64,000 nucleotides of DNA, from NCBI GenBank assembly GCA_965250225.1, contig CBDFNQ010000028.1, positions 90,219-154,218 of the forward strand, read 5' to 3'. The notes below the pieces were generated by a model. That model was given only the letters and a program-made list of their open reading frames with translations, did not search any database and had not been told where the DNA came from. A program made the position numbers and the translations under genes. The stretch comes from CBDEUK01 sp965250225. Its GTDB lineage: Bacteria; Pseudomonadota; Gammaproteobacteria; Eutrophobiales; Eutrophobiaceae. Below, one piece after another: positions 7,650 to 17,585 of the stretch (positions within the stretch are counted from its first letter, which is position 1; every line of letters starts with the position of its first letter).

Positions 7650-9389
7650 ATGAGTATTTGGCAACAGCTTCGCTCTTCAGTGCAACGGACGACCCAGCTT
7701 GTGCTGGGTCTGTCCCTTGTTACTAATCTGGCGATGCTGGCATTACCTTTATACAGTTTACAAATCTTTGATCGCGTTTTAACCAGTTCCAGTATTGAAA
7801 CACTGTGGATGTTATTAAGCGGTGTGGCGATTGTTGGTGTGACCGCGATTTGTTTTGAACACCTGCGTCGTAATGCCTTAAGCGAATTGAGCTTTTATTT
7901 GGAAGAACAAATCTTCCCTACTTTAATCGAGCGCATGAACCTGCCCGGCTTCATATCCAACAAACAGGAATTGCTTGAAGAATATAATTTTACCCAGAAA
8001 CAAATTCAGGGTGCGTCAGCACTGGTGTTTGTCGATGCCTTAATGATGCCGTTGTTTGTGGCGATCACATATTTTATCCATCCAATATTGGGGCTATTTA
8101 CCCTGGGTGTTAATGCACTTTTAGTTGTTATGGTCATCGTTAAATACAAATGGCAATTACCGAAACAGTCCTCTGATCAAACGGAACGTTCAAAGAATCA
8201 AACATTGATGCTTTCCAATTCCAGTGCACTGGCCTGGTTGACGATGACGGCTAACGAACAGCGTTGGTTTGACGATAGACAACAGCAATGGCAAACACAG
8301 GTGAATGTATCAAGACGGAATGAATTACCGGTAGCGATTATCGCCAACCTGAATCAATGCATCCGTTGGTTGGCGCAGGCCGGTTTACCGACCTTGGGCG
8401 CAATGTTATTGCTATCGAATCAAATTACCATTGGCGGTTTTATTGCCGGCTTAATCGTCGGCGGCAAGACCTTCATGCCGGTTGAAGCGATGATCGGTAA
8501 TCTGGATAGCTTTAGAAGGATGAAACAATTCTTTCATAAAATTAAAACACTACTTGAGTCGGATTTATTTACAGAAACAGCTTATCAGACTGACGTTAAA
8601 GGACATGTCTTGATGAAGGGGCTTGAATTAGATCGTTCACAAAACGGTTCAAACCAATCACATCGATTTAGTTTATCAGCAAATCCGGGTGATACCGTTG
8701 CGATAATAGGACCTGCCGGTGCAGGGCAAGATATCATTATTCGTAATTTGATGGGGTATGAACCTGCCAGACAGGGTGTGATTACCATTGACGGTGTTCG
8801 CCTGGAAGATTGGGACAAACAAACATTGTATCGTTCGATTGGTTTTATCAGCGGCTTAATCCAGTTACCGGAAGTATCGATTAAATCGATCATTACAGCG
8901 TTTGGTTCTGTTTCAGCGACGGCGGCAATCAATGCAGCAGAACGCACTGGTCTCAATAACAAACTGATTGAATGGGGCTTGAGCTATGACGATATCTTTA
9001 AGCCGGATACCGTTAACCCCGCTTCGAATCAAACACTGCGGCAATTGATCGCGTTGACTGCGGCTTTGGCCACAAATCCACAAGTGTTTGTCCTAGAAAA
9101 CCCTGAAACACATCTGGACATGGATGCATTGACATTATTAAAACAAATTCTGCTAGAGGAAAAAGAAAAAGGTAAGACCATTATCCTGACCACACAGAGT
9201 AAAAGTATGCTGCAATTGGCGGAACACATGGTGTTATTAAACAAAGGTAAGACCATGTTTAATGGAAAACCGAATGAATTTGATACGGCTCAACATACTG
9301 TGCCTGAACAAAAAGATGTTGCGCATACAAATTTATATCAAATGGCTAAGCAGGCATCAACGGGTGATCGACTAGGAGCAAAACAATGA
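7650..9389 (+). CDS. PrtD-like type I secretion ABC protein, degenerate ATPase
   Basis: Permease-ATPase fusion of the type I secretion family. The start chosen is ATG 7650 (AGGAGAAAATCTG upstream), giving 579 residues; an upstream ATG at 7581 has no good ribosome binding site. Residues 1-300 form the membrane domain, matching PrtD-like proteins (LPLYSLQIFDRVL); there is no C39 peptidase. The nucleotide-binding domain keeps its fold but not its catalytic residues: Walker A is GPAGAGQD (354-361, Lys replaced by Gln360), the signature LSGGQ is replaced by SNQTL, Walker B ends LEN (Glu483, Asn484) rather than DE, and the H-loop His is Gln516. ATP hydrolysis by this subunit is improbable. Its stop overlaps the next start (ATGA). 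Confidence 0.85.
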   Translation: MSIWQQLRSSVQRTTQLVLGLSLVTNLAMLALPLYSLQIFDRVLTSSSIETLWMLLSGVAIVGVTAICFEHLRRNALSELSFYLEEQIFPTLIERMNLPGFISNKQELLEEYNFTQKQIQGASALVFVDALMMPLFVAITYFIHPILGLFTLGVNALLVVMVIVKYKWQLPKQSSDQTERSKNQTLMLSNSSALAWLTMTANEQRWFDDRQQQWQTQVNVSRRNELPVAIIANLNQCIRWLAQAGLPTLGAMLLLSNQITIGGFIAGLIVGGKTFMPVEAMIGNLDSFRRMKQFFHKIKTLLESDLFTETAYQTDVKGHVLMKGLELDRSQNGSNQSHRFSLSANPGDTVAIIGPAGAGQDIIIRNLMGYEPARQGVITIDGVRLEDWDKQTLYRSIGFISGLIQLPEVSIKSIITAFGSVSATAAINAAERTGLNNKLIEWGLSYDDIFKPDTVNPASNQTLRQLIALTAALATNPQVFVLENPETHLDMDALTLLKQILLEEKEKGKTIILTTQSKSMLQLAEHMVLLNKGKTMFNGKPNEFDTAQHTVPEQKDVAHTNLYQMAKQASTGDRLGAKQ

Positions 9390-10684
9390 ATCAATCAACT
9401 GTAGCGAGTATTTCTTTTAAGAGAAACATCCTGATAGCTCTGTTCTTCCTGATGCTATCTCTATTCCTTATATATACCTGGGCCAGGTTGGCGCCATTGG
9501 AAAGCGCCTCCATTGCACCGGGCTTTGTGCGTGTAGAAGGACAAAATCAGAAGGTTGAACATTTATTCGGTGGCAAGGTTGATTCAATACAAATCCAGGA
9601 TGGCGATATCGTTAATCAAGGCGATGTATTAATCACGTTAGATAATAGAGAAACCAAAACGGCTTTAACCGCGAAATTAAATGAATATCTTATTGCTCTG
9701 GCACAACGCGATGTGGCCAATGCCATGTTAAATGTAACAAACGATGTTAGTTTTAGTTCAGACACGATGTCACTAGAAGAAAGACTAGATAAAGCAAATG
9801 TATTAACTGTACAAAAGGCTAACTTCAATACTACTCGCCAGGTGCGTCATGATAATGAACAACTGCTGTTATCAAAAAACAAACAAATTATGACATCGAT
9901 CAATTCTGAGACGATTAAACTTGCTTCTTTAAAGAAACAATATGACTTATCGGTAGTACAACTTGATTCTTATCATAAGCTGGTTGATCAAAAACATGTT
10001 GCACGCTTACAGATTATCGAATTAGAAAAAGAGGTCATACAACTAAAAGGCAAGATTGGTTCAGGTAAAAGTTTGATTGAAGAAAAACGATTAGCATTAA
10101 AAGAAAACGAGATAAAGATTACGCAGTTGCTTTCTAAAGAACAACATCATGCCGCGATAGTGTTGGCCGAAGTTGAAAAATCGATCCCTGCTATGCAGGC
10201 AGCAATAACACGCATGCAACAAACCATAGAAGAATCTGTTATCAAGGCGCCGGTTAATGGTAGGATCACCGATCTCAAGATCAGTTCTGTTGGCGAAACG
10301 ATTAAGTCTGGCGAGGAGCTGATGAAGATACTGCCAATGGAGGATAAATTAATCATCGAAGCCCGGTTAAATACTGCGGATATTGACAGTATAAGTGAAG
10401 GTCAAAAGGCACGTGTTCGATTAACGGCCTACAATTTCAGGAATACACCCATGCTGGAAGCCCATGTGGTAAAAATATCAGCTGACAGGATGCAGGATGA
10501 GTCAGGTTATTATTATCAACTGGAATTGGAAATTAAAAAATCTGAATTAGCGCAGTATCCGAAATTAACGTTAGCAGCGGGTATGCCGGCTGAGAGTATT
10601 ATTATTAATGACAAACGCACTGCCATTGAATACTTATTAGAGCCTATAAAACGGGGAGTTAATCGTAGTCTACGTGAAAGCTAA
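9386..10684 (+). CDS. HlyD/PrtE-family periplasmic adaptor
   Basis: Membrane-fusion protein that would link the inner-membrane ABC component to a TolC-like channel. It has one N-terminal membrane segment (about 12-32), a first lipoyl half (VEHLFGGKVDSIQIQDGD), a coiled-coil hairpin (about 95-285), a second half (IKAPVNGRITDLK) and a C-terminal beta domain ending EYLLEPIKRG, as in PrtE-type adaptors. 432 residues, normal for the family. It overlaps the ABC gene by 4 bp and ends 4 bp inside the convergent regulator gene. No tolC homologue is in the window. The nearby RTX protein is the obvious substrate, by inference. Confidence 0.85.
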   Translation: MNQSTVASISFKRNILIALFFLMLSLFLIYTWARLAPLESASIAPGFVRVEGQNQKVEHLFGGKVDSIQIQDGDIVNQGDVLITLDNRETKTALTAKLNEYLIALAQRDVANAMLNVTNDVSFSSDTMSLEERLDKANVLTVQKANFNTTRQVRHDNEQLLLSKNKQIMTSINSETIKLASLKKQYDLSVVQLDSYHKLVDQKHVARLQIIELEKEVIQLKGKIGSGKSLIEEKRLALKENEIKITQLLSKEQHHAAIVLAEVEKSIPAMQAAITRMQQTIEESVIKAPVNGRITDLKISSVGETIKSGEELMKILPMEDKLIIEARLNTADIDSISEGQKARVRLTAYNFRNTPMLEAHVVKISADRMQDESGYYYQLELEIKKSELAQYPKLTLAAGMPAESIIINDKRTAIEYLLEPIKRGVNRSLRES

Positions 10685-12084
10685 TTATCCCAGGATTGTT
10701 TCTTACGGTAGATTGTTGATGGACTGACATCTAACATTGCTGCGGCCTTGGGGATATTACCATCACAGACTTTTATCGCTTGTGTAATCGCTTCTTTTTC
10801 AACAACCCAAAGTGGCTTGATATCCATTAATGAAAAATCTTTTTTATCATCTGATTTACTTGATAACTCAACTATCTTTGATGAAGCGTTTGCGGGTTTT
10901 GTTGATGAAGAATTGCTAGTAATGTCTGTAGGTAGCATATTGATCGAAATCTCTCTGCCTTTGTTTAAAACAACAATATTTCTTATGGTGTTTTCCAATT
11001 GTCGTACATTACCCGGCCATGCATGATTTAAAAATAGTTTTTCTACTGCAGAATTAAATGTAGTGAATTCTTTGTTCTCTTCTTTACTAAACATTCCAAG
11101 GAAGTGCCTGGCGATTAATATCACATCACTGTCTCTGTCACGTAACGGAGGCAAGTTGATCGGGATAACGTTTAGTCGATAGTATAAATCTTCTCTAAAG
11201 CGGCCTTCCTTAATTTCAGTTAATGGATCTCGGTTAGTAGCGCAAATGATTCGAACATTCACCGTATCTATAGAGTTACTTCCTACGCGTTGATACTGAC
11301 CAGATTGGAGAAAGCGTAAAAATTTCGCTTGTAGATCGATATTCATTTCACATATTTCATCCAGAAATAAGGTGCCATAATCTGCTCGAGAGACTGCACC
11401 TTCTCGATCTTTCACCGCGCCAGTGAATGATCCTTTAACATGACCAAAGACTTCACTTTCAACCAGGTTTTTTGGTATAGCGGCACAATTCAATGGAATG
11501 AATGGGCTTTTATTACGATCACTCAGTTGATGTATTGCCTCAGCACATAGTTCTTTCCCCGTGCCACTCTCACCAATTACAAAAACAGTAGCTTTACTGG
11601 GCGCTGCGTTTTCAATAATACTGTATACCGACTGCATCGGGTTAGAACGTCCAATAAATTTTTGAAATCGAGATCGATTTAGAACTTCGAATTCTTCGAC
11701 AATACCGGTTAGGCGGTAATGTTCTATGGCATTATTGACTGAAACGATCAACCTCTCTCCATCGAACGGTTTTGCCAGAAAGTCAAATGCACCATATTTC
11801 ATTGCTTCAGCAACGACATTCGCATTTCCATGACCGGTTATAATGATAACTTCTGTAGGAATATTCTCTTCATAAACTTTTCTTAATATATCCATTCCAT
11901 TTATGTCGGGCAGATTTAAATCCAGTAATATAACATTGGGTAATTTTGATGTTATGAATTCAAAACCCTCTTTACCATTATCAATATGTTCAACTGTTAA
12001 AGATTCTTCGCCCATATAACGTAAAATTGCATTGGCAACAGATTGATCATCTTCAATAAGTAATATGTTTGTTTGTTTTGCCAT
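10681..12084 (-). CDS. NtrC-family sigma-54 response regulator
   Basis: Transcription activator for sigma-54 RNA polymerase. It has a receiver domain (about 5-120, phospho-Asp in LLDLNLPD), a AAA+ domain (about 145-375) with Walker A GESGTGKE, the sigma-54 contact loop GSFTGA (a variant of GAFTGA) and Walker B TLFLDEI, then a Fis-type helix-turn-helix (GNIPKAAAMLDVSPSTIYRK). 467 residues, standard. It is last in a minus-strand run with a receiver protein and a MASE3 kinase; gaps are 6 and 11 bp. Four sigma-54 promoters and three matching upstream sites in the window are its likely targets, by inference. Confidence 0.92.
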   Translation of the reverse strand: MAKQTNILLIEDDQSVANAILRYMGEESLTVEHIDNGKEGFEFITSKLPNVILLDLNLPDINGMDILRKVYEENIPTEVIIITGHGNANVVAEAMKYGAFDFLAKPFDGERLIVSVNNAIEHYRLTGIVEEFEVLNRSRFQKFIGRSNPMQSVYSIIENAAPSKATVFVIGESGTGKELCAEAIHQLSDRNKSPFIPLNCAAIPKNLVESEVFGHVKGSFTGAVKDREGAVSRADYGTLFLDEICEMNIDLQAKFLRFLQSGQYQRVGSNSIDTVNVRIICATNRDPLTEIKEGRFREDLYYRLNVIPINLPPLRDRDSDVILIARHFLGMFSKEENKEFTTFNSAVEKLFLNHAWPGNVRQLENTIRNIVVLNKGREISINMLPTDITSNSSSTKPANASSKIVELSSKSDDKKDFSLMDIKPLWVVEKEAITQAIKVCDGNIPKAAAMLDVSPSTIYRKKQSWDN

Positions 12085-12090
12085 AGAAAA

Positions 12091-12495
12091 TCAGTGCTGT
12101 AATAAATGTGATTTATTTGAATTTGATAATTCTTCCTGAATCTTTTCGATTAATTCATCAATCTTTACTGGTTTGGCGACAAATGATCGTCCAGAAATTT
12201 TTCCTTTAGCGGTTTCCGTTTCCTGCTTTGATATAAGCGCAGTTAAAAATATAATCTTGATGTTTTTTAATTCGTTATCATCAAGCATCCTTGCTGCAAC
12301 ATCACCTCCACTCATATCGGGCATCATGATATCAAGCAACATCAAATCTGGTTTATACTCTCTTGCAGCATTTAATGCTTTTGAACCCTGGTTCTCTGTT
12401 CTGACTTCATATTGCCCTGTTTCTTCGAGATTTAATTTCAACATTCGAGTGAGGCTTGCTTCATCATCGATAACAAGTATTCTTTTTTTAGTCAT
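12091..12495 (-). CDS. single-domain response regulator (receiver only)
   Basis: A 134-residue CheY-like receiver: acidic pocket (DDE), phospho-acceptor Asp in LMLLDIMMPD, Thr in FLTA and the conserved Lys in AKPVK. No output domain. It lies between the MASE3 kinase and the NtrC-type regulator, so it may act as a phosphate relay or sink. It is closely related in sequence to the frameshifted receiver at 14951-15332, suggesting duplication of a kinase-receiver pair. Confidence 0.9.
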   Translation of the reverse strand: MTKKRILVIDDEASLTRMLKLNLEETGQYEVRTENQGSKALNAAREYKPDLMLLDIMMPDMSGGDVAARMLDDNELKNIKIIFLTALISKQETETAKGKISGRSFVAKPVKIDELIEKIQEELSNSNKSHLLQH

Positions 12496-12506
12496 AATTC
12501 TTTACC

Positions 12507-14687
12507 TCAAATAATTTTAAAAATAATGGACACAATGGCACCACCTTCTTTATGGTTGCTGATGTCTATATATGCAGCATGTAACCTAATGATATTTTCT
12601 GTAACAGTTAAACCCAGACCTGTTCCAACTCCTGTTTTTTTAGTCGTGAAAAATGGTTCGAATATCTTGCCTTTATTCTTTTCGCTTATACCTGGGCCGG
12701 TATCTTTGATCTCAACAACCACAACATTATTAGCCTTCTTAAATTGTCCGGTTTGACTTAAGTTGTGTTTCATTAATTCATTTTTTATAACACTGTTATA
12801 GATCCTGACTACAAGAGACCCTTTTCTCCCCATAGCATGTATCGCATTCATGAATAAGTTGATAAATACCTGTTGAAGTTTATTTTTATCGATTTCAATT
12901 AAGGGGAGATCTTCTTCAAATTTCATCTCTACATCAATGTTGTGTTTTGTCAGTTCGTGTTTTACCAAGAGCAGTGATTCTTCAACAATTGGGTTTAACT
13001 CTTGTCTTTCGAGCTTAAGCTGTCTTGATGCTGAAAAATCAACCAGCTCTTTTATGACGGAATCTGCCCTATGTATTGCATTTTCCATATCCTGGATAAC
13101 CGCATCAAGGGCCACACTCGTTTGTAAAGTTTTTTGTATATAATTAATGCCTAGCTGGATAACTGCTAATGGGTTCTTTACTTCATGGGCAATGCCGGCA
13201 GAAAGCTTGCCTATAGAATCCATTTTTTCAGCTTGTATCAATTGCAATTGTGTATATTCAAGTTCGTCGTGTGTTTTTCTCAACTCTTCCTGAGCACCCA
13301 TACGTTCTATTGATCTTCCAATACGATCAGCAATCTCTTTAATCATCAATTGTTCTTCGGTAAGAAATGGGTTTTTACTATATTCTGTCGACTCTTTTAA
13401 ATAACAGACTGTTAGTTGACCAACAACTTCTCCATTAATAGATATATCATCACATAGATTCCATGTTGATTTTTTATAATTTTTAGTGGTACATTTTTCA
13501 TTGTTGATTGTAATTGATGATGCTGCAATATCAGGATAACGCATAGCTGGAATAACAAGTTCACAAGCTTCAACTAAAATATCGGGAATAGTGATACCGG
13601 GTTTCATGATTAAAGTGGATATATCGTAGAGACAATTCAGTTCTTTAATTCTCCCTTTAAGCTGGCGCGTCCTTAAATCAAGTTTTTCTTCTGTTTTTTC
13701 TTTTTCCAGTTTTAATTCATCCTGAACATTGATTAAGTCAAACGTTTTCTTTTTTTCATTACGTGACGTATGTATAAAATCCAGTGCCAGACCGGTAAAA
13801 GGGACGAGGTAGACAAATATTTTCAGAAAGTGTGCAATATTAAAATGATTATCAAAAAGTGCTGTTGAACCAAAGGCCATGTGCATTTCGACAGCAATCT
13901 CCGGAATAACACTGATAAATAGGCTATGAGCAAAAAAACTCGGATTTTTACTATAAAACTTTGGGTAAACATATACCCCGGCAACTATAAAGAGTAACAA
14001 CGGGACTAGATCATAGGGCCTGGTGATTAAGTTATCTGGAAATTGAGTTTCCGGGATGTTTGTACCTGTTGCTGCAATGTGAATAATAATATACGCAATG
14101 ACACCAAACATGAGACTAACCCAAGAAATTAATAAAATATCTCTTTTGATTTCTCTCACCCCTTTAATTGATAAAAATATTATCCCAACAATTAAAATTA
14201 TGGCATTAAAAATACGGCAAATCGCCCAGGTGAACGGTATGAAATTTTGAGTATCCGATACTGATTCGAGAAGCCTGTCTGCTGCCAGTGTATGAAAGGC
14301 ATCCATACATCCAGAGAACATTAATGCCATGGCGATAACCGGCGTGGTGAGATCGCGCTTTATTGAAAAATGGACAAATGCTAATATCGCCGTGAATATG
14401 GCAGTACAGAACGCAGACCATTCCAGAATAGTATGGGTAAAACTGCCCGCAAGTGAGAGATGCATTGAGTCTGCCAGGCTGCCACTTGTTAATGTTTTCA
14501 CACTATCCAATGTCAGTGCTGTTCCTGATGTACTGAAATCAACGCCAATGAGAGTCAGAATAAACGGGAATAAACAGATGAACAGGAACATCAAAACTAA
14601 TGGCTGTGGTAGTTTGTTGATTTCAACACCCAGCCTCATTTCATTAATTCTTTCCATAGTCTTATTAAAGAAAAAAGCATTTATCAT
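12507..14687 (-). CDS. MASE3-type membrane histidine kinase
   Basis: Sensor kinase of 726 residues. The N-terminal ~310 residues contain about eight hydrophobic segments resembling the MASE3 sensory domain (LMFSGCMDAFHTLA is characteristic). A short coiled coil and a GAF-like region (about 350-470) follow, then HisKA with H-box AGIAHEVKNPL and a HATPase domain with N, G1 and G2 boxes (NLFMNAIHAM, DTGPGI, GTGLGL). It lies 11 bp upstream of the receiver gene. The signal sensed is unknown. Its kinase half is very similar to the one at 15350-16933. Confidence 0.88.
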   Translation of the reverse strand: MINAFFFNKTMERINEMRLGVEINKLPQPLVLMFLFICLFPFILTLIGVDFSTSGTALTLDSVKTLTSGSLADSMHLSLAGSFTHTILEWSAFCTAIFTAILAFVHFSIKRDLTTPVIAMALMFSGCMDAFHTLAADRLLESVSDTQNFIPFTWAICRIFNAIILIVGIIFLSIKGVREIKRDILLISWVSLMFGVIAYIIIHIAATGTNIPETQFPDNLITRPYDLVPLLLFIVAGVYVYPKFYSKNPSFFAHSLFISVIPEIAVEMHMAFGSTALFDNHFNIAHFLKIFVYLVPFTGLALDFIHTSRNEKKKTFDLINVQDELKLEKEKTEEKLDLRTRQLKGRIKELNCLYDISTLIMKPGITIPDILVEACELVIPAMRYPDIAASSITINNEKCTTKNYKKSTWNLCDDISINGEVVGQLTVCYLKESTEYSKNPFLTEEQLMIKEIADRIGRSIERMGAQEELRKTHDELEYTQLQLIQAEKMDSIGKLSAGIAHEVKNPLAVIQLGINYIQKTLQTSVALDAVIQDMENAIHRADSVIKELVDFSASRQLKLERQELNPIVEESLLLVKHELTKHNIDVEMKFEEDLPLIEIDKNKLQQVFINLFMNAIHAMGRKGSLVVRIYNSVIKNELMKHNLSQTGQFKKANNVVVVEIKDTGPGISEKNKGKIFEPFFTTKKTGVGTGLGLTVTENIIRLHAAYIDISNHKEGGAIVSIIFKII

Positions 14688-14694
14688 GCCATAA

Positions 14695-14950
14695 TTTTAA
14701 AATCAACAAATGACCGTTCTCGTATTATCGACCGCTAAGGATGGCGGAAATGCAGATAATGTATAAGGCAATTATATATTCCCATGTTACACCTACCACA
14801 TACAATAATTCCATGCTCATTTCACAATATCTAAGTTAAATTTGAAATTCATGACTATTTTCATTGCGAATGGTTTTAAGTCTGAAAGGGAGTTTGTGGG
14901 CCACATTATTAATAAAATTAATCGAACTGGATTGTGTGTTTCCAGTTAAT
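14695..14950. other. intergenic with degenerate repeat copy
   Basis: No gene seen. Positions 14731-14755 (CCGCTAAGGATGGCGG then AAATGCAG) resemble the core of the dispersed repeat found at 5808-5919 and 22624-22671, with a CCGC/GCGG hairpin. No clear sigma-54 promoter was found before the MASE3 kinase gene. Confidence 0.4.
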
Positions 14951-15332
14951 TTATCTCAATTGTTCTTCAAAACATTCAAGCAATATATCAAGCTTAACAG
15001 GTTTGTTAATGATTAAGCTTTCACCTTTGATTTTTTCCACTGTCTTTCTTTTTTGTTTTTTTTGGAATGGCTGTAAAAAACACAATTTTAATATATTTTA
15101 ACGTCGTGTCATTTTGAATTTGATCAGCAATTTCATTACCATTGATTTCCGGCATCATGATATCCAGTAATACGAGATCAGGTTTAAAATCATGCGTAGT
15201 AGCTATTGCATTATTACTGTGATTTTCTGTCTCGACTTCATAGTCATCAGTCTGTTCAAGGCACTTTTTCAAAATTAGACTGAGGCCTGGTTCATCGTCA
15301 ATAATAAGTATCTTTTTTTTATTCATAATCAT
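14951..15332 (-). pseudogene. receiver protein, frameshifted at an A run
   Basis: The open frame from 15332 gives a 103-residue receiver (DDEPG, LVLLDIMMPE, FFTA) that ends abnormally in a Lys-rich tail. In another frame the missing end continues to TAA at 14951 with EKIKGESLIINKPVKLD, containing the conserved Lys-Pro. Removing one A from the 8-A run (T run 15056-15063 on the plus strand) restores one 126-residue frame parallel to the intact paralogue at 12091-12495. It follows the kinase at 15350 by 17 bp. Decay, phase variation or sequence error are all possible. Confidence 0.8.
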
Positions 15333-15349
15333 TTCCTGTTATTCATCTA

Positions 15350-16933
15350 TCAGATTATTGCTGCTCTGAATATTAATACAGCATTAACACCCTTGTGCTT
15401 CCTGTTTTTGATATTAATAACCGCTTTATGTAGGCGTACGATGTTCTGGACTACTGTTAAACCTAAACCTGTTCCTTTTCCATTCCATTTCATGGTGAAA
15501 AATGGCTCGAATATTTTATCGATTATATCATTTGATATTCCTGTTCCATTATCTTCTGTTTCAATAACGACAGCATTGCTTCCTATCAAATATTGATCCG
15601 TATTGCTCAAGGTTTTGTTCTTAGTTATTTCTTCTATCGTTTTTGCATATGTTTTAATCGTTAACGTACCATTTTTATCCATTGCATGAATTGCGTTCAT
15701 AATTAGATTGACAAGAACTTGTTGAATTTTACTTTGATCCATTTTAACCTGAGGAATGTTCTCGCCGAGTTGTAGAGTCAGGTTAATATTCTTTTTTAAT
15801 ATCTCATGTTTTAACAATGATACAGATTCAGTTACAACTGGATTTATGTCTGTAATATCGAACTTTAATTGTTTCATTTCTGTGAAATTTAAGAGCGATT
15901 TAATAACGGAGTCTGCCCTGCTGATGGCATCCTCAATCTCTTCTATAACACTTGCCAATTGACTGTTTATATTTTTATCTTTAGCAATATATTCAACACC
16001 AAATTGAATAATAGCCAAAGGATTTTTGACTTCATGCGCAACCCCTGCAGCAAGCGTGCCTGCCGTTTCCAGTTTTTCTGCCTGAACCAATTGCAACTGA
16101 GTATCAATTAAATTCTGATGGGTGAGTTTTAATTCCTCTATCGCCAGTGTTTTCTTTTCGACAGCATATTCTAGCTGTCCAATGAAACTGCTCATTGCCT
16201 GTGACAATTTGTTTACTTCAACTGATCCATTAGCATGTGCTGTATACGGTTTTCCATAGTTCAAGGAATTATTAGCAGCTTCTGTCATTAAACGAATAGG
16301 TGAATCTATGTTGCGGAGTGCTAAGTTCGTGAAAAAATAAAATATGAATAACAATAATGACATGACAGAATAAATTGTGAATTTCTTTTTGTCTTTCTCA
16401 GCTAAAAATTGCATGTCAAAATTATCGGCTATTACTATTGAATTTTCATGAAACGAGTTCAGAGTTTTTATTAAATCAATAGAGGTGTGATCAAATTCAG
16501 TTAGTAATCTGTAAAGATCCACTGTGTTTCCAAATTTAATGAGTTCACCTGCATGTACGATTTGAGTTGAAATTGTGTCTAATTGAATTTTAATCTTATC
16601 TAACTGAGAGCGTCTGGATTGAATGAGTGGATACCTGGTTACATTATCGAGTTGTTTTTTGAGTGTTGATATTTCCAGCAATGCATCATCTTGTAGATAA
16701 GTTTCACTTGATCCAATGATTAAATCTGCAACAATCAAAAGAAGCGGCAAATGCTTTTGAATATGCTCAATCTCTTCGATGGCGATTCGATTCTGATTCG
16801 CCTCATTTCCCTTGTTGGTCAGTACGTCATAGGAATGTCCTGCAATAATATCGAGAATAATTACACCCGCGATAGCGGTTAAAAACAGAAATAGTATATA
16901 GGCACGGGTTGTCATGTTAATTCGATGGATCAC
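15350..16933 (-). CDS. membrane sensor histidine kinase
   Basis: 527-residue kinase with membrane segments at about 10-30 and 188-205 enclosing a ~155-residue helical periplasmic sensor, then a HAMP-like linker, HisKA (AAGVAHEVKNPL) and HATPase (NLIMNAIHAM, DNGTGI, GTGLGL). Its start lies 17 bp inside the preceding gene (16917-17585), and it is followed by the frameshifted receiver. Together with the barrel and periplasmic genes it forms a minus-strand operon probably driven from the sigma-54 promoter at 18824-18839. Confidence 0.88.
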   Translation of the reverse strand: MIHRINMTTRAYILFLFLTAIAGVIILDIIAGHSYDVLTNKGNEANQNRIAIEEIEHIQKHLPLLLIVADLIIGSSETYLQDDALLEISTLKKQLDNVTRYPLIQSRRSQLDKIKIQLDTISTQIVHAGELIKFGNTVDLYRLLTEFDHTSIDLIKTLNSFHENSIVIADNFDMQFLAEKDKKKFTIYSVMSLLLFIFYFFTNLALRNIDSPIRLMTEAANNSLNYGKPYTAHANGSVEVNKLSQAMSSFIGQLEYAVEKKTLAIEELKLTHQNLIDTQLQLVQAEKLETAGTLAAGVAHEVKNPLAIIQFGVEYIAKDKNINSQLASVIEEIEDAISRADSVIKSLLNFTEMKQLKFDITDINPVVTESVSLLKHEILKKNINLTLQLGENIPQVKMDQSKIQQVLVNLIMNAIHAMDKNGTLTIKTYAKTIEEITKNKTLSNTDQYLIGSNAVVIETEDNGTGISNDIIDKIFEPFFTMKWNGKGTGLGLTVVQNIVRLHKAVINIKNRKHKGVNAVLIFRAAII

Positions 16934-17585
16934 TGGGAGATGAAACTTGGCGTACGGAGTGCAGTTCCTTGCCCCAAACGAGTGATGTTGTCAGGGAAGC
17001 TTTAATCGCTGATCGAATGACCATCATTGCCAGAGATCGGCCTTCGTCACTCATATTATTGGAGAAGCTGTTTAGTTTGTCAGTGTCAGATAACAGGATT
17101 TCACTCAGAGTTTCCCAGTTTTTACCCTGTAAAAATTGCTTGAATTTAGTTGATTCCACTTCATCTTTAGTGATGCATCGACATCGTTGAAACCTGAATC
17201 CGATGATGTTGAAATCCATGTCCAGTGCCCACACAATCTCGTTTATTCCCCATTGCCCTTTTTCCGGGCGTGTATGAATGAGCCCTATGGGAACCTTATC
17301 ACTAAACACAAGGTACAAAGTATGTTCACCAAATTCTTTATAATGAAATTCAAACGGTAAATGTTCTTGCAGGCGCTTTTTTGCATTGTCAGAGATATTT
17401 TTTATCAGGGAACGGGAACTTTTGTAATCCGGGAATAGATCCGAAATAGAATTTGTTGGATCTCTTAAAGCACAAAATGCAGCTGCATAACTTTCTGTGG
17501 TAATGAGAAGAAAGATCAGTAAAACGATCAAACATTTAATCGACCCTGTAAGGGATATATTTTCTTTGCTGGTAAGATAAGACAT
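16917..17585 (-). CDS. exported protein of unknown function
   Basis: 222 residues with an N-terminal hydrophobic signal segment (about 14-34, ending ESYAAA), then FCALRDPTNSISDLFPDYKS and a central region with HTLYLVF and FRFQRCR. The pattern recalls periplasmic proteins with FMN-binding-like folds found next to sensor kinases, but I cannot assign a family with confidence. It overlaps the barrel gene by 1 bp and the kinase gene by 17 bp, indicating one translationally coupled unit. It may help the kinase sense a periplasmic signal, by inference only. Confidence 0.6.
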   Translation of the reverse strand: MSYLTSKENISLTGSIKCLIVLLIFLLITTESYAAAFCALRDPTNSISDLFPDYKSSRSLIKNISDNAKKRLQEHLPFEFHYKEFGEHTLYLVFSDKVPIGLIHTRPEKGQWGINEIVWALDMDFNIIGFRFQRCRCITKDEVESTKFKQFLQGKNWETLSEILLSDTDKLNSFSNNMSDEGRSLAMMVIRSAIKASLTTSLVWGKELHSVRQVSSPSDPSN

